A stretch of DNA of 64,000 bases. It comes from UBA6770 sp965660875. GTDB taxonomy: Bacteria; Bacteroidota; Bacteroidia; Flavobacteriales_G; Salibacteraceae. A program made the position numbers and the translations under genes. Shown in pieces: positions 45,137 to 53,081 of the stretch; the stretch's first letter is position 1, and every line of letters starts with the position of its first letter. Location: assembly GCA_965660875.1 (NCBI GenBank), contig CBFIBQ010000001.1, positions 124,001-188,000 on the forward strand. Direction: 5' to 3'. The notes under the pieces were generated by a model. The model saw only the letters and a list, made by a program, of their open reading frames with translations, had not been told where the DNA came from and did not search any database.

Positions 45137-45931
45137 ATGAATACGAAATCCAAAATTTCCGTCATTCCCGCGAAGTCGGGAATCTATGAACACGCACAGA
45201 TTCCCAATCAAGTTGGGAATGACGGACCAGGTCTAAGTTTTTTCGGAGTAGGAAACGATATAGTGGATTTAAAGGTCGCAGCCAAAGAAAGCTACTGGCA
45301 AAGAAGAGGGTTTTTAGATAAAATTTTCACGTCTTCCGAACAAGCATTGATTCGTGGTGCAGCAAATCCTTTTGAAACCGTTTGGCGGTTGTGGAGTATG
45401 AAGGAGGCTGCTTACAAGGTTTATGTTCGGCAAACTGGAGTTCGGTTTTTTAATCCTAGAAAATTGATTGCTCAATTTGGTTCCACAAGGAAAGGTCAGG
45501 TTTCAATAAATGGGTTTGTTTTCAACACTTGGACTGAAAAGAACAGTGATTATGTGCATTCGGTTTGTAGTAGCAATGATGAAGTTCCCGCCTTTAAGGG
45601 AATGGAGAATAGGCATAATTTAGTTGATAAATCAACTACCCGTTTTTCATCCGTTTTAAGGGTAAGCGAAAAGACTCAAAGCGCAGAAGTTAAGGCGGCA
45701 CTATTACAAGAAGTTGGAAACCTATTTTCAGTTCCTAAAAACGAATTGCTGCTTATAAAAAACTCGGTTGGCGTGCCTTCTATTCTATATAAAAACGAAC
45801 CACTTTCGGTTTCTATATCAATTTCACATCACGGTCATTATGGTGCGTATTCTGTTTGTTACAGCCTTAACACAAGTCGTCATTCCCGCGAAGGCGGGAA
45901 TCTAAAAACCCTTGCTAAACAATTAGTATGA
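45137..45931 (+). CDS. 4'-phosphopantetheinyl transferase with REP-derived ends
   Basis: 264 aa. Core residues: VGNDIVDL (Asp41 and Asp44, Mg binding) and RLWSMKEAAYKVYVRQTG (Trp86, Lys89, Glu90, Lys94), the AcpS/Sfp signature; the C-terminal half (GVPSILYKNEPLSVSISISHHG) completes it. It attaches the pantetheine arm to ACP Ser. Residues about 7-31 (ISVIPAKSGIYEH, QIPNQVGNDG) come from a REP repeat (45159-45225), and the last residues (SRHSREGGNL) from another (45878-45902), so both ends are translated repeat. No internal start codon lies between the REP and the core, so ATG 45137 is used. It overlaps the next gene by 4 bp. Confidence 0.85.
   Translation: MNTKSKISVIPAKSGIYEHAQIPNQVGNDGPGLSFFGVGNDIVDLKVAAKESYWQRRGFLDKIFTSSEQALIRGAANPFETVWRLWSMKEAAYKVYVRQTGVRFFNPRKLIAQFGSTRKGQVSINGFVFNTWTEKNSDYVHSVCSSNDEVPAFKGMENRHNLVDKSTTRFSSVLRVSEKTQSAEVKAALLQEVGNLFSVPKNELLLIKNSVGVPSILYKNEPLSVSISISHHGHYGAYSVCYSLNTSRHSREGGNLKTLAKQLV
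45159..45225. repeat. REP-like repeat inside the PPTase 5' end
   Basis: CCGTCATTCCC (45159-45169) and its perfect reverse complement GGGAATGACGG (45215-45225) bound two inner hairpins (TTCCCGCGAAGTCGGGAA; TTCCCAATCAAGTTGGGAA). It is the classical REP pair and here is read as protein. Confidence 0.85.
45878..45902. repeat. REP-like repeat inside the PPTase 3' end
   Basis: CGTCATTCCCGCGAAGGCGG followed by GAATC, the same unit as 45159. Translated as SRHSREGGNL near the C-terminus of the PPTase. Confidence 0.85.
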
Positions 45932-46365
45932 TTCAAGACTTCATTAACTACGCAAAACAAAAACTAAACGCCGACAGGCGTTTAATCGCTATTTACGCTA
46001 TTGTCTATTTCTGCTGGGGAATGGGCATGGACACCTTTGGAACCGTTATGGAAATTGCACGGTTTACCTATTGGTGGCAGGTAATTACGGTTTATTTGCT
46101 TTACATGGTGCCCTTTTCATTAATCCTGCGTGGCCTACCCTTTCACCAACAATACGCCTACGGCTTAGTTACTATGGGTCTATTAGAGTTTGGAGGATAC
46201 CTTTTTGAAAGCTCTTATGCCTACCCCAATAATTTAATGGACCAATACCTCAATATTCGTAATTTCAGCCTAGGTATGGCTTTGTTTTTTGCCCTATACT
46301 ATCCTGCTGGAAATTGGCTTGTTGGGAAAATCTATTTCTTGCTATACAAAAAAGAAGCGGCCTAA
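45928..46365 (+). CDS. Small integral membrane protein, function unknown
   Basis: 145 aa with about four transmembrane segments: LIAIYAIVYFCWGMGMDTFG, WWQVITVYLLYMVPFSLIL, YAYGLVTMGLLEFGGYLF and NFSLGMALFFALYYPAGNWL. The loops hold aromatic and acidic residues (TFGTVMEIARFTYWW) but no catalytic motif I recognise. It overlaps the PPTase by 4 bp and the next methyltransferase by 1 bp, so it is surely part of the operon. A membrane anchor or carrier for a lipid product is an inference from context only. Confidence 0.8.
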   Translation: MIQDFINYAKQKLNADRRLIAIYAIVYFCWGMGMDTFGTVMEIARFTYWWQVITVYLLYMVPFSLILRGLPFHQQYAYGLVTMGLLEFGGYLFESSYAYPNNLMDQYLNIRNFSLGMALFFALYYPAGNWLVGKIYFLLYKKEAA

Positions 46366-47066
46366 TGCTCGAAAAACGCAGCAGCGAAAAAGAGCAACTG
46401 GATAACCTTGAACTGGGCGGAAAACCCCTTCATAAAACGCTTGACGGACTTTCTCTAATCAATAAATTGTTCGGTAATACAAACGCAACCTTTGAGGCTA
46501 TTCAACCTACGCTTATAGGCGCCGAAACAAGCTTGACGGTTATTGATTTGGGTTGTGGCGGGGGTGATAACTTGCGTAAAATTGCCAAATGGTGCGCCCA
46601 GAAAAATATTCGGGCTAGGTTTATCGGTATAGACGGTAACCAAAATGTCTTGGATTATGCACTATCTAAAAACAACGACACTGTACAAGTAGAATACGTA
46701 CAAGCAGATATTCTCTCTTCGGATTTTAAACTGCCGAGTTGCGATGTTTTATTAAGCAGTCATTTTATATACCATTTTACGGATGATGCATTGATCGCAT
46801 TTTTAAGAGATGCAAAAAACAAAGTGCGGCAATCTATAATTTTTAGCGAATTGGAGCGAAGCACAGCTGCTTATCGATTATTCTCTTTTGCTGCTTTTTT
46901 CATGCCTTTTTCTAAAATGATCAGGAGTGATGGTAAGCGAGCTATTAAGCGGGCATTTACATATAATGAACTGCAGCGTATTTTCGAACGTGCTGAAATC
47001 GAGAGCTTTACAATACATAAAAAGTGGGCGTTTCGGTTGTTGAGTCAAGTCAATAAGCCTAAATGA
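46365..47066 (+). CDS. SAM-dependent methyltransferase, copy 2
   Basis: 233 aa from ATG 46365 (TAATG overlap with the membrane-protein gene; the longer frame upstream would start inside that gene). Motif I is TVIDLGCGGGDNLRKIAKWC, then IGIDGNQNVLDYAL and VEYVQADILSSDF, and LLSSHFIYHFTDD. It aligns along its length with the methyltransferase at 40466 (shared N-terminal LDNLELGGKPLHKTLDGL pattern and C-terminal KKWAFRLL), so it arose by duplication within the cluster. Two methyl transfers to the product are therefore expected. It overlaps the S41 peptidase gene by 4 bp. Confidence 0.87.
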   Translation: MLEKRSSEKEQLDNLELGGKPLHKTLDGLSLINKLFGNTNATFEAIQPTLIGAETSLTVIDLGCGGGDNLRKIAKWCAQKNIRARFIGIDGNQNVLDYALSKNNDTVQVEYVQADILSSDFKLPSCDVLLSSHFIYHFTDDALIAFLRDAKNKVRQSIIFSELERSTAAYRLFSFAAFFMPFSKMIRSDGKRAIKRAFTYNELQRIFERAEIESFTIHKKWAFRLLSQVNKPK

Positions 47067-49363
47067 AAACACTACTTTTGGATGGTAAAATCAAAACCAT
47101 GCATCGCACACTTAATACTGTTTTTTTAATGCTGCTATGCCTCTTGTTTCTACCCTCCGATATTCAAGCTCAAATCAGCGACATTGAAAAAAACAATCCG
47201 CACCTTGTTGCCTTTGCAAAGGCCTATGGGTATGTAAAATATTTTCATCCAAGTGACGAGGCTTATGATGTAAATTGGAATGCTTTTTCTGTTTATGGAG
47301 CTCAGCAAATGTTGGCTTGCAAATCCGACAAAGACGCTGCTGAAACATTGAATCGTCTTTTTAAACCGATTGCGCCTTCCGCACATTTTGCGTTAACCAC
47401 CTCTAATTTAGATACCTCCACTCATGTGCCAGAAAACCCCAAATCTTATAAAACGACTTATTGGCAGCATCGCGGTTTGGGTTATGAAGTAAGCTATACT
47501 ACTTCAGCGTATAAAAGTGTTCGGGTAAACCGACCTTACGTAAAAGAAAAAGGCTGGGGCAGCGGTAATATTGTGAATTCGGTTCCGGCAGAAGAATATC
47601 GGGGAAAAGCATTTCGTTATTCCGCTTTTTTAAAACTCGAAAAAGGGTCTTCTGGATTTGGAAAAATTTGGGCCCGATCCAATAATGGTGATAGTGGGTT
47701 TACACTCTTCGATGACATGTCCCCAAAAGTGATTTCTGGTGATGCTTTTCAACGATATGAAGTTCAAGGAGAAATTGCTAGTAATGCGAAAGACTTATCC
47801 TTCGGAGTCTATTTATCTGGGGGCGGTATATTAAAGGTAGATAGTGTTTTACTAGAAGTAAAAACCAATGGTATTTGGGAAAGTGTACCCTTTACAAACC
47901 AAAACTTTGAAGTCGAAAAGGTTAGTGATAGCAAAAAGAAAACAGCTTGGGTTGGCAAGGGAAACGGTTATGACTTTGACCTAATCAAAGATGCTGTTCA
48001 AGGACAATACAGCTTGAGTATTGGCAATAAACGAAAAGTAGTAAAGGCTAAGCCATTATTTAAAACAAAACCCGACCTAGAAAAAGTGCCTGTGTATTCG
48101 TTATCCATAAACATCCATTGTGCTATTCCATTGGTATTGTACGTTGACAAAAATGGCACCTTCCCAAAAGCCAATTCAACATCAATACATCAACTAAATA
48201 ACGAGCTTGCTCGCTCCTCGAAAAGTCCAGAGGACTTGTCTTTGCGTTTGGGAAATGTGATAAACACCTACAATGTGTTTCAACACTTCTACCCCTACTT
48301 TGATGTGGTAGAAGTGGATTGGGAGCAGGCGTTAAAAGAGGCGCTAACCCGTTCTTTTTCAGATAAAAACGAATCGGACCACATCATTACACTTCGAAAA
48401 TTTACCGCCAAACTCCAAGATGCACATGTGTTTATTAACGGCTCTAAAGAGGAGTATTATAGTCCACCGTTTAGTTGGTCTTGGATAGAAAACAAGCTGG
48501 TAATTACTTCTATTAAAGGGAAGGGATTAACTGTAAAACCTGGAGACATAGTTTCTCATATAAATGGAAAGCTAGCAGATAATTATTTAGACGAGTTCCG
48601 CTCTCGTGCTGCTGCTGGAAACGAAGGTCGCATTAACTTTTTGGCTTGTAACGGTGCACTCATCGGTCCTAAAAACTCCAATATTAGCGTATTGATAAAT
48701 GGTGAAGCCTACACTTTTCAAAGAACGTTTAATCTGCAGGGGGCAAAGCCTGCAGCAGAAAAACCAAAATACAGGGTATACAACGACAGCATTGTTTACA
48801 TGAATTTGGATAAAATATCCATGGCTGAAATTAAAGAGCACATGAAAGAAGTCAAGCGTTCAAAGGCTATTATTTGCGACTTGCGCGGCTATCCGAACTC
48901 CAACCATCAAATTATTTCACATTTTATGCGCAAACGCGACACGTGTAAATCTTGGATGCAAGTGCCGAATACTATGTACCCAAATCAAGAGCAGATTACG
49001 GAATGGGAAAAATACGGTTGGCAAATGCTCCGGCGCAGACCTTATTTAGGAGATAAAAATGTGATTTTTATAACCGGCCCCACAGCAATTAGTTATGCCG
49101 AAAGTGTGCTTGGTTTAGTTAAGGGGTACAACCTGGCAACAATTGTGGGTCAACCTTCGGCAGGCGCCAACGGAAACATTAACCCATTTAGAATCACTGG
49201 CGGATATTCCATTTCTTGGACGGGCATGAAAGTAACTCGGCTTAATGGCGAACAGCACCACACCGTAGGCGTTTTGCCCGATGTGTATGTAAACCAAACA
49301 GTGGCTGGAATAAAAGCCGGAAAAGATGAATATTTGGAAAAAGCATTGGAGTTGGTGAAGTAA
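47063..49363 (+). CDS. S41-family (tail-specific) peptidase
   Basis: 766 aa. The ATG at 47063 overlaps the methyltransferase TGA by 4 bp; an internal ATG at 47099 gives a cleaner signal peptide (MHRTLNTVFLMLLCLLFLPSDIQAQ) and may be the true start. The middle has a PDZ-like stretch (GKGLTVKPGDIVSHINGK). The protease part has TAISYAESVLGLV with a candidate Ser in the TA-x-S position, and GQPSAGANGNINPFRITGGYS. Ser-Lys catalysis of CtpA-type S41 enzymes is known in the family; the Lys was not located with certainty. Predicted periplasmic. Its coupling to the polyketide operon is odd, since the function has no clear link. Confidence 0.88.
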   Translation: MKTLLLDGKIKTMHRTLNTVFLMLLCLLFLPSDIQAQISDIEKNNPHLVAFAKAYGYVKYFHPSDEAYDVNWNAFSVYGAQQMLACKSDKDAAETLNRLFKPIAPSAHFALTTSNLDTSTHVPENPKSYKTTYWQHRGLGYEVSYTTSAYKSVRVNRPYVKEKGWGSGNIVNSVPAEEYRGKAFRYSAFLKLEKGSSGFGKIWARSNNGDSGFTLFDDMSPKVISGDAFQRYEVQGEIASNAKDLSFGVYLSGGGILKVDSVLLEVKTNGIWESVPFTNQNFEVEKVSDSKKKTAWVGKGNGYDFDLIKDAVQGQYSLSIGNKRKVVKAKPLFKTKPDLEKVPVYSLSINIHCAIPLVLYVDKNGTFPKANSTSIHQLNNELARSSKSPEDLSLRLGNVINTYNVFQHFYPYFDVVEVDWEQALKEALTRSFSDKNESDHIITLRKFTAKLQDAHVFINGSKEEYYSPPFSWSWIENKLVITSIKGKGLTVKPGDIVSHINGKLADNYLDEFRSRAAAGNEGRINFLACNGALIGPKNSNISVLINGEAYTFQRTFNLQGAKPAAEKPKYRVYNDSIVYMNLDKISMAEIKEHMKEVKRSKAIICDLRGYPNSNHQIISHFMRKRDTCKSWMQVPNTMYPNQEQITEWEKYGWQMLRRRPYLGDKNVIFITGPTAISYAESVLGLVKGYNLATIVGQPSAGANGNINPFRITGGYSISWTGMKVTRLNGEQHHTVGVLPDVYVNQTVAGIKAGKDEYLEKALELVK

Positions 49364-49579
49364 TGTTTTTCAATTTTGACTAATTTGGTCAAGCGCTCAT
49401 GAAACCCCTAAATCACATGTTGTTTTTTGTAGAAAAACGAACAGTGAATTTTGTGTGTTAGGCCAGTAATAGTAAGTAATACAGAAGGAAAGTACAATAG
49501 AATATAAACGCACCTGCACGTATAGCCACTAGTTGGCAGCAATTAAATAAATTAAATTATTAACTTAAATTTAACAATT

Positions 49580-50191
49580 ATGGAAAATCAAAAATGGCAC
49601 GAAAAACCAGTAGTCGTAGTCCTACTTCTAATCTTCTTCTTCCCACTCGGACTTTACTTCATGTGGAAGAATAAAATCTGGTCAAACAAGGCGAGAATCG
49701 GAATAACTGTTGTAATTGCATTGTTAGTAATCACACAAATTAAGACACCTCGAAACAACCAATCAACTTCGGCCACAGGAGAAAATGAAGCGGAATTATC
49801 ATACGTCATGGAGTTTAACAGTATTGATTTCATGAAAGGATACTGGACTTTAGGTGACCACCCTGATATTATAGGAAAAAAAATAAAAGTAACGATGCCC
49901 GTAAATAAGCTAAATGACACTTATTGTAAGGTAAAATGGGAACCTGCACTCAATTTGGCTTCTGAAGCAAAGACCGACAAAGATGTACGCTATCAGCTTT
50001 ATGCTTATTTCAACAAATCCTCTAAGGAAGAAATATGCAAAGCAGGCGGCCCTCAGAAATTTAATACAATAACGTTTGTAGGTACCTACACAGAAGTTGA
50101 AAGCAAAAAGACAGCCTCAATGGGGCAATATGGTACGATTCGAGATTTCTCAGGCATTATCAAGGACTGTCAGGTTATCGACATAAATTAG
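49580..50191 (+). CDS. Membrane protein of unknown function
   Basis: 203 aa. Two hydrophobic helices at the N-terminus (VVVVLLLIFFFPLGLYFMW and ARIGITVVIALLVI) anchor it in the inner membrane; the remaining 145 residues form a soluble beta-rich domain (SIDFMKGYWTLGDHPDIIG, DVRYQLYAYFNKSSKEEICKA, FNTITFVGTYTEVES). I recognise no family. The C-terminus overlaps the end of the convergent gene by 4 bp (50188-50191). It is the first gene of the cassette with GTTGGCAGCA ends. Confidence 0.75.
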   Translation: MENQKWHEKPVVVVLLLIFFFPLGLYFMWKNKIWSNKARIGITVVIALLVITQIKTPRNNQSTSATGENEAELSYVMEFNSIDFMKGYWTLGDHPDIIGKKIKVTMPVNKLNDTYCKVKWEPALNLASEAKTDKDVRYQLYAYFNKSSKEEICKAGGPQKFNTITFVGTYTEVESKKTASMGQYGTIRDFSGIIKDCQVIDIN

Positions 50192-50508
50192 TCAATTCGT
50201 CTTCCAGCTTGATTCCTGTATTTGACAAAGAATATTTTTGTGTCGGCTTGATTCGAATATTTGACTTTGAATATCTTTAAGTCAGCTTGGCTTGGGTATT
50301 TTACATAATGCCACAAGCCTTCTTCGATTCCAGCTTGATTTTCATATTCAACTATATAGACAAGTAAGTCGGCTTGATTCCGGTATTCGACCTCGTAGTA
50401 CAAAATATCGGCTTGATTCTGATATTCCACTTCAAAGACTTTTTGAGCCGCAAGGTTCATGTTTAATGAACAAAGAGTCGGAAGAATGAGTATCAGTCTT
50501 AATTTCAC
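50188..50508 (-). CDS. Short tandem-repeat protein (DUF6150-like)
   Basis: 106 aa with signal peptide (MKLRLILILPTLCSLNMNLAAQ). The mature part is a run of about six repeats of 13-16 residues with core V-x-Y-x-N-Q-A-D/G: VEYQNQAD, VEYRNQAD, VEYENQAG, VKYPSQAD, VKYSNQAD, VKYRNQAG. I recognise this as the small DUF6150-type family of secreted or periplasmic proteins with unknown function. It overlaps the stop of the membrane gene on the other strand and the GIY-YIG-like gene on its own strand (50505-50508), so the last two form a minus-strand operon. Confidence 0.82.
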   Translation of the reverse strand: MKLRLILILPTLCSLNMNLAAQKVFEVEYQNQADILYYEVEYRNQADLLVYIVEYENQAGIEEGLWHYVKYPSQADLKIFKVKYSNQADTKIFFVKYRNQAGRRID

Positions 50509-50927
50509 TTCAAGGCTTTGTTTTTATTAATTGTAGGCATTTCACCGAACTCTGAGATGTAATCATTAAACAAATCTTGTTCCTTTCTTTTCGCAGAAAC
50601 GGAATCATACCCAGTGTCGTAATAAAACACAAGCGAGTCAACTTGAATCTTTCCCTGCAAGAATTGTAAACGTTCGTTGAAGGTAACCGCGCCAGCATGG
50701 CCTTTAACCAAACCATTCTTGACTACCCTTTTGAATGCACTCAAGCGGGAAGAAAGGTTGCCCGACCCAATATACAGTATTCGATCATGATCCTCCATGC
50801 ATAGACGTCCGAACGGCTCATTCTTAGCTGTTTCAGATACAACAATGTAAACTCCATGACCTAACTTTGACTTAGTACTATCATGAATGCTTGTTTTGTG
50901 CCATTTATTCTTAAAATCAATTTTCAT
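50505..50927 (-). CDS. GIY-YIG-like nuclease domain protein
   Basis: 140 aa. The family's two signature strands are visible: GHGVYIVVSE (GVYIV in place of GIY) and DRILYIGSGNLSSRL (YIG), followed by the basic Arg-containing helix and a Glu-bearing helix ending KEQDLFNDYISEFGEMPTINK. The region between the strands is about 22 residues, normal for the fold. Catalytic residues seem present (Tyr, Arg, Glu), but assignment to an active enzyme is tentative. Overlaps the repeat-protein gene by 4 bp. Possible role: a small mobile nuclease or a decayed endonuclease, in a cassette. Confidence 0.65.
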   Translation of the reverse strand: MKIDFKNKWHKTSIHDSTKSKLGHGVYIVVSETAKNEPFGRLCMEDHDRILYIGSGNLSSRLSAFKRVVKNGLVKGHAGAVTFNERLQFLQGKIQVDSLVFYYDTGYDSVSAKRKEQDLFNDYISEFGEMPTINKNKALK

Positions 50928-50963
50928 TCGGGAAAGTTAAAAGAAAAACTGCTGCCAACAAAA

Positions 50964-51071
50964 CCTAAGAAAACATGGGGCGGAACGTGCGAAACGCAAG
51001 CTTTGGTTCTTCGTTGTATATTTGGTCACGGTGGACAGGAACGTGCGTTGAACAGCCCCACGTTTCTTAGG
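50964..51071. repeat. Large imperfect hairpin (attC-like), target of the IS110 element
   Basis: CCTAAGAAAACATGGGGC (50964-50981) pairs with GCCCCACGTTTCTTAGG (51055-51071); inside, the string GGAACGTGCG occurs twice as a direct repeat. It directly adjoins the cassette boundary TGCTGCCAAC and the IS110 element begins at or near its right end. Confidence 0.6.
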
Positions 51072-52269
51072 TACTGTGTAAAAAAACAAGTATTTTAGTT
51101 AATATTTAGGAAGTGATTTCCATTATTGGTGCACTATCCTGCGCAGCAAGTTCTTTTGAGCTTGCTGCTTCTTTTTTTAAGATCTCTGGGTCATAGTACT
51201 CTTCCTTTCTCCATAGAGTGTACAATAAGATTAAGAGTTTTCTTTGCGTGGCCACCAAGCCTACTATTGGTCTTTCTTTAGTTGATTTTAAACGGTTATA
51301 GAATGGCTTTAAAGTTGGATTTACTCTCACAGCCGTCATTGAAGGCATATGCAAAACAGCTCTAATGTGTTTGTTTCCTTTCTTACTAATCTTGCTCTTT
51401 CCCTTGTACTTTCCTGATTCTTTGATTACTACATCATAGCCGACAAAACTGGTGAGTTGCTTCGCGCTGCTTATGTTTGAAAAACCTAGTGTCTCCGCTA
51501 CTACCGTGGCAGAGGCAATAAATGATATCCCTGGAATGCTTTGTAGATATTTCATCTTGGCTACCAACTCCGGGTCGGAAGACACTACTTCTGCCATCTC
51601 CTTTTCAATTTCAGCTATTTGTTCATTAACCAACTTGAGTCGCTTTTTGAAGCGCTTTAATGTCTTATTATTCTTTGTGGAACTCTTTTCTATGGCATGG
51701 TATCGATTCTTTGAAACACTGCGCATGGCCACTAGAGCTGAACGTTCTCGGCTCAAGCCTTTCAGCTGGGCTAGAGAAGCTCTCGGTGGCGTCCAAAGCG
51801 TCAAGGATCGCTCGGTAGCCAACATAGACAGCATCTTACTATCTAATAAGTCCGTCTTTGAGCGTTGGTCAAGACTCTGCGCATAGCGCTTTACTCTGCC
51901 AGATTGCATAATACTTACATCGATGCCTGAGGCATGCAAATACATGGCCAATGCTTCCTGATACACACCAGTGGCTTCTAGTAATACCAACGGAGGTATT
52001 CCTTCCTCCTTAATCGATATCATCCATTTATGCAACCGTTTAAAACCTGTTGCATCGTTCGGCTGATCATCTATGAATTCAAATTCCTTTGATAAATCAG
52101 CCGTCAATTTGCACGAGCAAATAGAAAGACTGTCTTTTGAAACATCTATCCCGATACTGTGCTTTAAAAAGTGTTTGCTCATTTCTTATCCGTTTGTGTA
52201 ATCGATACTTCCTTCTTCACTTTTGCTCGCTTTTAATTCGGCCTCAAAATCCTTGGACCTAGGTACTGT
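51072..52269 (-). mobile_element. IS110-family insertion sequence (ends approximate)
   Basis: TAGGTACTGT occurs at 51068-51077 and again at 52260-52269, bracketing the transposase gene, so the element is about 1.2 kb; true ends are within a few bp of this. IS110 elements have no long terminal inverted repeats and integrate at a short core, consistent with what is seen. The non-coding part upstream of the gene (52183-52269) is short for the bridge RNA known for this family, so the RNA may reach into the CDS. Confidence 0.7.
51106..52182 (-). CDS. IS110-family transposase
   Basis: 358 aa. N-terminal DEDD (RuvC-like) domain begins HSIGIDVSKDSLSICSC, with later acidic residues in LLEATGVYQEALAMYL and the region SKTDLLDSKMLSMLA. 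The C-terminal transposase_20 region has LQSIPGISFIASATVVAETLG and the Ser-containing GKSKISKKGNKHIRAVLHMPSMTAVR. Both domains are complete, no frameshift, so the element may be active. This family uses a bridge RNA to choose target and donor, and often targets palindromic repeats or attC sites. It lies next to the 108-bp hairpin described above. Confidence 0.95.
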   Translation of the reverse strand: MSKHFLKHSIGIDVSKDSLSICSCKLTADLSKEFEFIDDQPNDATGFKRLHKWMISIKEEGIPPLVLLEATGVYQEALAMYLHASGIDVSIMQSGRVKRYAQSLDQRSKTDLLDSKMLSMLATERSLTLWTPPRASLAQLKGLSRERSALVAMRSVSKNRYHAIEKSSTKNNKTLKRFKKRLKLVNEQIAEIEKEMAEVVSSDPELVAKMKYLQSIPGISFIASATVVAETLGFSNISSAKQLTSFVGYDVVIKESGKYKGKSKISKKGNKHIRAVLHMPSMTAVRVNPTLKPFYNRLKSTKERPIVGLVATQRKLLILLYTLWRKEEYYDPEILKKEAASSKELAAQDSAPIMEITS

Positions 52270-52519
52270 TCAAGTTCTAAGAAAGTAAAAAAGAAGGGTA
52301 GTATTTCTATGAAGCGATATCATGTGTATGTATGTATCTAGCCAAACCTCCTTATCCCTTCTTCCTCGATTACTGTTTATCATTCTAAGTTAAGTCTCTT
52401 TACCGTAATTTAGTGCCTCAATCCAAACATACGAGCCAGACCGTTGACCATTAAAATAACCAGCAGCAGCTCAATCTCTATTACCTCACATATCACAATA
52501 GAACAATCCCTACTCCATT

Positions 52520-52862
52520 TTGAATAAAAACCTACAAGTCATTAAAACCGAAATCTATGATAAGTTTTTTGAGATATCGGATATCAAAGCTGAACACGAA
52601 GGAGTTGATTACGATGCTTGTCAATTCACGTTAAATGAAAAAAAGATGATCTGTAGGAGTTCTAAAATCACACCTAAGAAAATTGGGCAATTTGTAACGT
52701 TCTGGAAACGAAATGAAAACGGCGTTACCGAACCTTTTTTCAGAAACGGACGATTTTGATTTTTACGCAGTCAACGTAATTTCACAAAACCGTAGCGGAC
52801 AATTTGTTTTTCCTAAAGCTGTATTGGTTAGAAACGGCATAGGTACCATCAAGAATAAATAA
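52520..52862 (+). pseudogene. MepB-family protein, frameshifted and truncated copy
   Basis: TTG at 52520 begins MNKNLQVIKTEIYDK, as in the intact MepB part at 53700. The frame holds to residue about 73 (NGVTEPFF), then a run of six T (52735-52740) shifts it; removing one T restores ETDDFDFYAVNVISQNRSGQF and FPKAVLVRNG, which match the other copy until TAA at 52860-52862. The C-terminal third (GKRGFRVYPNWD...KWQL) is missing. MepB-type proteins are linked to multidrug-resistance loci but have no proven biochemical role. Loss by slippage plus truncation is likely. Confidence 0.8.
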
Positions 52863-53081
52863 ATGTTAGAGATTGCTATATGGTTCTGCATCATTTCATA
52901 TGCAATGCCCTCGGAACTCTCTCCAACCGTTTCAAAATTATTTTCTTATTTTTAAACCCGAATTTAATTGCTCCTTAAGTTCGGTTATTAAACATACGAG
53001 CTGTGTGACATTAATATTAAAAGTTTTTCCACTTAGAGAATTACTGTTTCAATTGAAATTCACTTCTTTTAATTATCAACT

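Larger units (their letters stand above)
49532..50959. other. Cassette-like unit with perfect 10-bp inverted ends
   Basis: GTTGGCAGCA (49532-49541) and its exact reverse complement TGCTGCCAAC (50950-50959) bracket three small genes. The right end passes directly into a large hairpin (50964-51071). This repeats the matched-end organisation seen at 5625-7388. Confidence 0.5.

Noticed and set aside
39342..47066. Flexirubin / aryl-polyene cluster
   Set aside because: Those clusters carry DarA/DarB, several KS/CLF pairs, ammonia lyase and acyltransferases, which are absent; here a type III PKS is central.
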